From positions 45,582,869 through 45,646,868 of the forward strand of contig CAMTDV010000018.1 in assembly GCA_947069175.1 (NCBI GenBank): a stretch of 64,000 nucleotides of DNA, in the 5' to 3' direction. Shown one piece after another: positions 60,576-64,000 of this stretch. Position 1 is the first letter of the stretch. Each line of letters opens with the position of its first letter. This DNA comes from Scalesia atractyloides (lineage: Eukaryota > Streptophyta > Magnoliopsida > Asterales > Asteraceae). The translations under genes and the position numbers were made by a program. The notes under the pieces are model-generated. The model was not told where the DNA came from. It made no database searches and saw nothing but the letters and a program-made list of their open reading frames with translations.

Positions 60576-62898
60576 AAAGAAAATGATCTCATAGAATCCA
60601 CTGTGTCTTTGATTTGAAAGCCCAAAAGAAATTTGTATACTACGTAATCATGTACCAATCTACCCGAAGAACAAATATATATTTTTGTTGGGTTTTGTAT
60701 AACTTAGCAATAGCAATATTACCTAAAAATATTTCTTTATTTATATATATATTTTTTACATAATATCTCATAAATTACATGGGATATCAGGACTTAGTGA
60801 ATTAATCCATAAAATACACTCATACTAGTGGGAAAAAAATATAATTCGTGTGTGTATACATACATGTATGCGTTCTTGAAGGTATAGCAAGGGTCAACAA
60901 TACTAATAATCACATAAATATACATAAGCATGTTTTTATGTTAAGAAAGTAATTAAATGCTAAGTTTTTAAATTGCATTTTAATCTCATGAATGTAGGTG
61001 TAAATATTTTGGATGTTATGGAATCAATCATTGACAACATTTATAGTCATGAATCGTAATTTAAAGTCTTGTTTAATGCATGTAAACACACATACATACG
61101 AAATCATGTATGTCTAAGAACAATTTGTTTAGTTTGATTAAAACAATAAATTCTGGTATGTGTTGGGTGACTTGATTTTTAACCACAAAAACGTAAATAA
61201 CATGATAAATATATATAAAGTTTAAAAGAATCATACCCAAGATTGTCAGGATGAAAAATATTAATGGAGGTGCTTGAAACTTTGAATTCTTTCTTCAACA
61301 ATTATGATTCAAATGGGCAGAATAAATCGGTTGGATGAGGGGGACTTGAGCCGAGAGGTTTGCTAGATGTCTTTGGTGTGAAACTAATAAATAAACCAAG
61401 GGTAATTATGGAGCAACATGGGGTCTTTGAGAACATGGGATATAATTGTTTATTGAGAAATTGATAGGTACACTCAAACAATTTCTTGGAGGCTTAAGAG
61501 ATGTTTTAGTTGAGGTGGTAGCCGATTGGTACGTGGGTCCAGGCAAGGTCACAAGATTGTTTAATTCAATAGTTTTCAAGGTGTTCATATAAAGGCATGG
61601 TATGGTATGTGACAGTGAATTGACATGAAAATACAACCATGTGATCTTGAGTATAAGTATCATTTTAATGATTAAAAAAAAACATTTCCTTTACTTCTGA
61701 TTATGGTCATCTACTGAAAGCTAGAAAGTTGAGGGAGGTTAGAAAATTCATGTTTGACAAGTATTTGAATATTGTAAAAGAATGGTTTTCATTATTACTT
61801 ATAGGTTTTTTTTTGTTCCTTTGTTCAATCGTTTGAAAGGATGGAAAAAAAGTAGGTTGTACATAGAAACTATAATAATATTACATATAAGAAAGGAATT
61901 TAGTTTTTTTTTCAGTCTTACAAATTTATGTACAATAATGTATAAGTGTCAAAATTGCTAGTTATTCAAACATACGCTTAAACTAAAACATGATTTTTAA
62001 TCTAGTTTCAACACAAAAATAATCATTGTAAATCTTGGTTTATAAAAATCAAGATACCAAAAACAAAAGTTTAATTATATATAAGTGTCGTATATTTTCA
62101 TCTAACTATATACGTGTGCATAAAGATTATCTTTAAAATGTTTCCCTAACATTTTAATTTATATATCGCCTACGTTTGTATTCGTCAAAATGTACACGCA
62201 TCCTACGGTAAATTCTATGAATCACCATATATATATATATATATTATATATGTGTATGTGTGTGGGTGTAAAGGTCTTGGTGTAGCACGCTAAACATGCA
62301 TGGATTCAAGTTTAGTCTCCGTAGGGTGGCTGGGGTGGTGGTTGTAGGTTAATGTTGGATGATAATGATGATGGCATAGATCTAAGTGTAAGTTTGGTTA
62401 AAGTGGGTTTTATAAATACCCGTTTAATTATACACACTAGTTACTTGTTTTTTATCAAATATAAAAAAATTGCACTGTACTAAAACAAATGAATGTGCCG
62501 GGTATATAAAAGTGTATTCTTATACATTTGTGTTTATGTCGCACTCATCGTATATCACAAATAAGTATTAAAATTTGCATGTCAAAAACTTTAAATAATC
62601 AAATATATATATATATATATATATCTAAACATATATTTATATCATTACACACAAACTAATTTTGTAGAGTGATTTCCTAAGTGTTTAGACAATTATCACC
62701 AATGTTCGTATGTGTCAGGTTAACTCGTGAGTGTGATCCAGTAATTTCTAAAAATTACCAAATACAAAATGTGACACGAATGGACGTTGCTATGCGTATG
62801 ACGACTAACCTAATAAATATTAAGTCTAAAACATAAGATCACGATGTGTGTGAGATTCCGGTTGTACGGATGTTAGCCTAAACTTGCGGGTTGTCACA

Positions 62899-62914
62899 TA
62901 CTCCCCCTGTTGGA
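62899..62914 (-). other. Polypurine tract right of LTR D
   Basis: Minus-strand CCAACAGGGGGAGTA directly before TGTGACAACCC, preceded by TTTGGGACGAAATTCTT, the usual sequence between gypsy pol and LTR. Confidence 0.75.
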
Positions 62915-64000
62915 AGAATTTCGTCCCAAAATTCAGGTCTTGTTGATTCTTTAATGAGTCATTATCACGATCTCTTCTTATTGTTAAGCAGGTTACCACG
63001 AATTCTACTAGTTCGATGAATAGATTTCACGACCCTTGTCATTTGTGGAGCAGGTATAACCATCTCTGCCAGTTGTTGAGTAGGTATAATGATATCTACT
63101 AGTTGTTGAGAAGGTTACTACACATCGCTCATAAGCTTATAATTTTAGCCATTTCACGTAACGTGAGTTAATCAATAAATAAGTTTCGTAGCACATAACA
63201 GTGCTAGCGAGCGAATACATTACAAAACTAGATGACTGCAAAGACATCTGACAACAATAGGGACTCAAGTGTTCACCAGAACGACTTACAATGAACTATA
63301 TACATATCTTCAACATTCCACCATAATAAAAAAATGGAAATCGAAGAGTTGATTGTTAGAGTAACAGGTGGATCTCAATAAAAATCGATATTGTTCACGT
63401 CAATCGAAAGCCACATTGTGTACCTTAAAATGTGATCATATGCGAAAAATTACAGTGATGGCACAATTTAAAATGATACCATGATGCAAGGTCTGAATCG
63501 TTCATTATTCCAACACTAAAAAATTGTGCTCATATACTTAATTAATCATAAGAGGTTGTGAGAAACAAAATGACATACAAGCCAAAGGTAAGGCCACAAC
63601 AACTTGTCTAGTTCACAAGGCATTGAAGTGATTATAATCGAGTAATGAAATAGCGTTACGATAGCATCCCTACTCAGGCTGAAATTATCAATTCGAAAAA
63701 GAGTATGCTTTGAAAATGTGGTCATCATGAACGCAACCAAATGATGCTAATGTTGAATGGTCACAAAATGTCAATAAATTCTTCACAACAATGAAGTCAC
63801 TACTGAAGGTAACTTGGTTTTTGCCATTGCAAGAAATATGAGTGACAGGTCGACAAACCGAGCATGAAAACGTATCTGAGTACAAAAAAATAGACAAACC
63901 AAGCGTGAAGAATGTATCTAAGTACAAAAAAAATTAGTCTGAATTATTACAATGAAGAAATGTATCATGAAAACTGGTAACCATTGCCCAAATGAAACGA
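62915..64000 (-). other. Internal 3' sequence of an element extending right
   Basis: Follows the polypurine tract but no integrase or chromodomain motif is recognisable up to the window end. Contains short GTTGTTGAG.AGGTAT..TGATATCTAC-type repeats near 63045-63120. The two ORFs near the end (63546-63740, 63688-63927) match nothing I recognise. Confidence 0.4.

Larger units (their letters stand above)
59153..62898 (-). mobile_element. LTR of family D, 3.75 kb
   Basis: Plus-strand ends TGTCACACCCCG...GGTTGTCACA. PBS on the left, polypurine tract on the right, so it can act as 5' LTR for the left and 3' LTR for the right. TA runs at 60527-60569, 62228-62246 and 62602-62622. No genes inside. Confidence 0.8.

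Overview
The window is plant nuclear DNA made almost entirely of nested, decayed LTR retrotransposons. No intact host gene, rRNA or complete tRNA gene is visible. The mix points to a eudicot, most likely Asteraceae: Tekay/Del-type Ty3/gypsy chromoviruses with 2.6-3.7 kb LTRs, a primer-binding site (PBS) of the type TGGTATCAGAGCC, Sirevirus-like copia remains with an extra ORF after pol, and an Athila-type PBS. The plant family is an inference; the repeat classes are read from the sequence.

Layout. 1-1794 is the right end of an LTR (family G) carrying three tandem tRNA-like units; it interrupts the leader of gypsy element A1. A1 (1795-9873, + strand) has an upstream ORF, gag, pol and a 3' LTR. 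10641-12262 is the RT/RNase H end of a Ty1/copia element, followed by its extra coiled-coil ORF (13653-27978). That ORF is split by A2 (15054-26281, - strand), a near-complete relative of A1 with two LTRs and a perfect 5-bp target duplication, TGATA. 27979-34392 is a non-autonomous element E (two LTRs, Athila-type PBS, no genes). 34393-37690 is the 5' end of a minus-strand copia element (F), followed by a gypsy protease fragment (about 37690-38358).

From 38879 an LTR of family C (minus strand) begins. It is interrupted by the complete gypsy element B (39179-50923, + strand, target duplication ATAGG) and resumes to 53811. Element C's pol runs leftwards from 58735 to 53846 and is itself interrupted by a solo LTR of family E (56260-58116, target duplication TACAC). 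58736-62898 is the leader and LTR of family D (minus strand), and 62899-64000 is internal sequence of another element to the right.

All pol genes carry stops or frameshifts, so no element appears competent as it stands. The most notable points are: an 83-nt GT-AG intron-like segment in gag of A2 that is exactly absent from A1; an extra acidic/proline-rich coiled-coil ORF upstream of gag in families A and B; a long coiled-coil ORF downstream of copia pol; arrays of the palindrome GCACGGCCGTGC in family E LTRs; and tandem tRNA-like units in LTR G. Boundaries were set by eye from repeat pairs, TG...CA ends and target duplications. Identity values were not computed.
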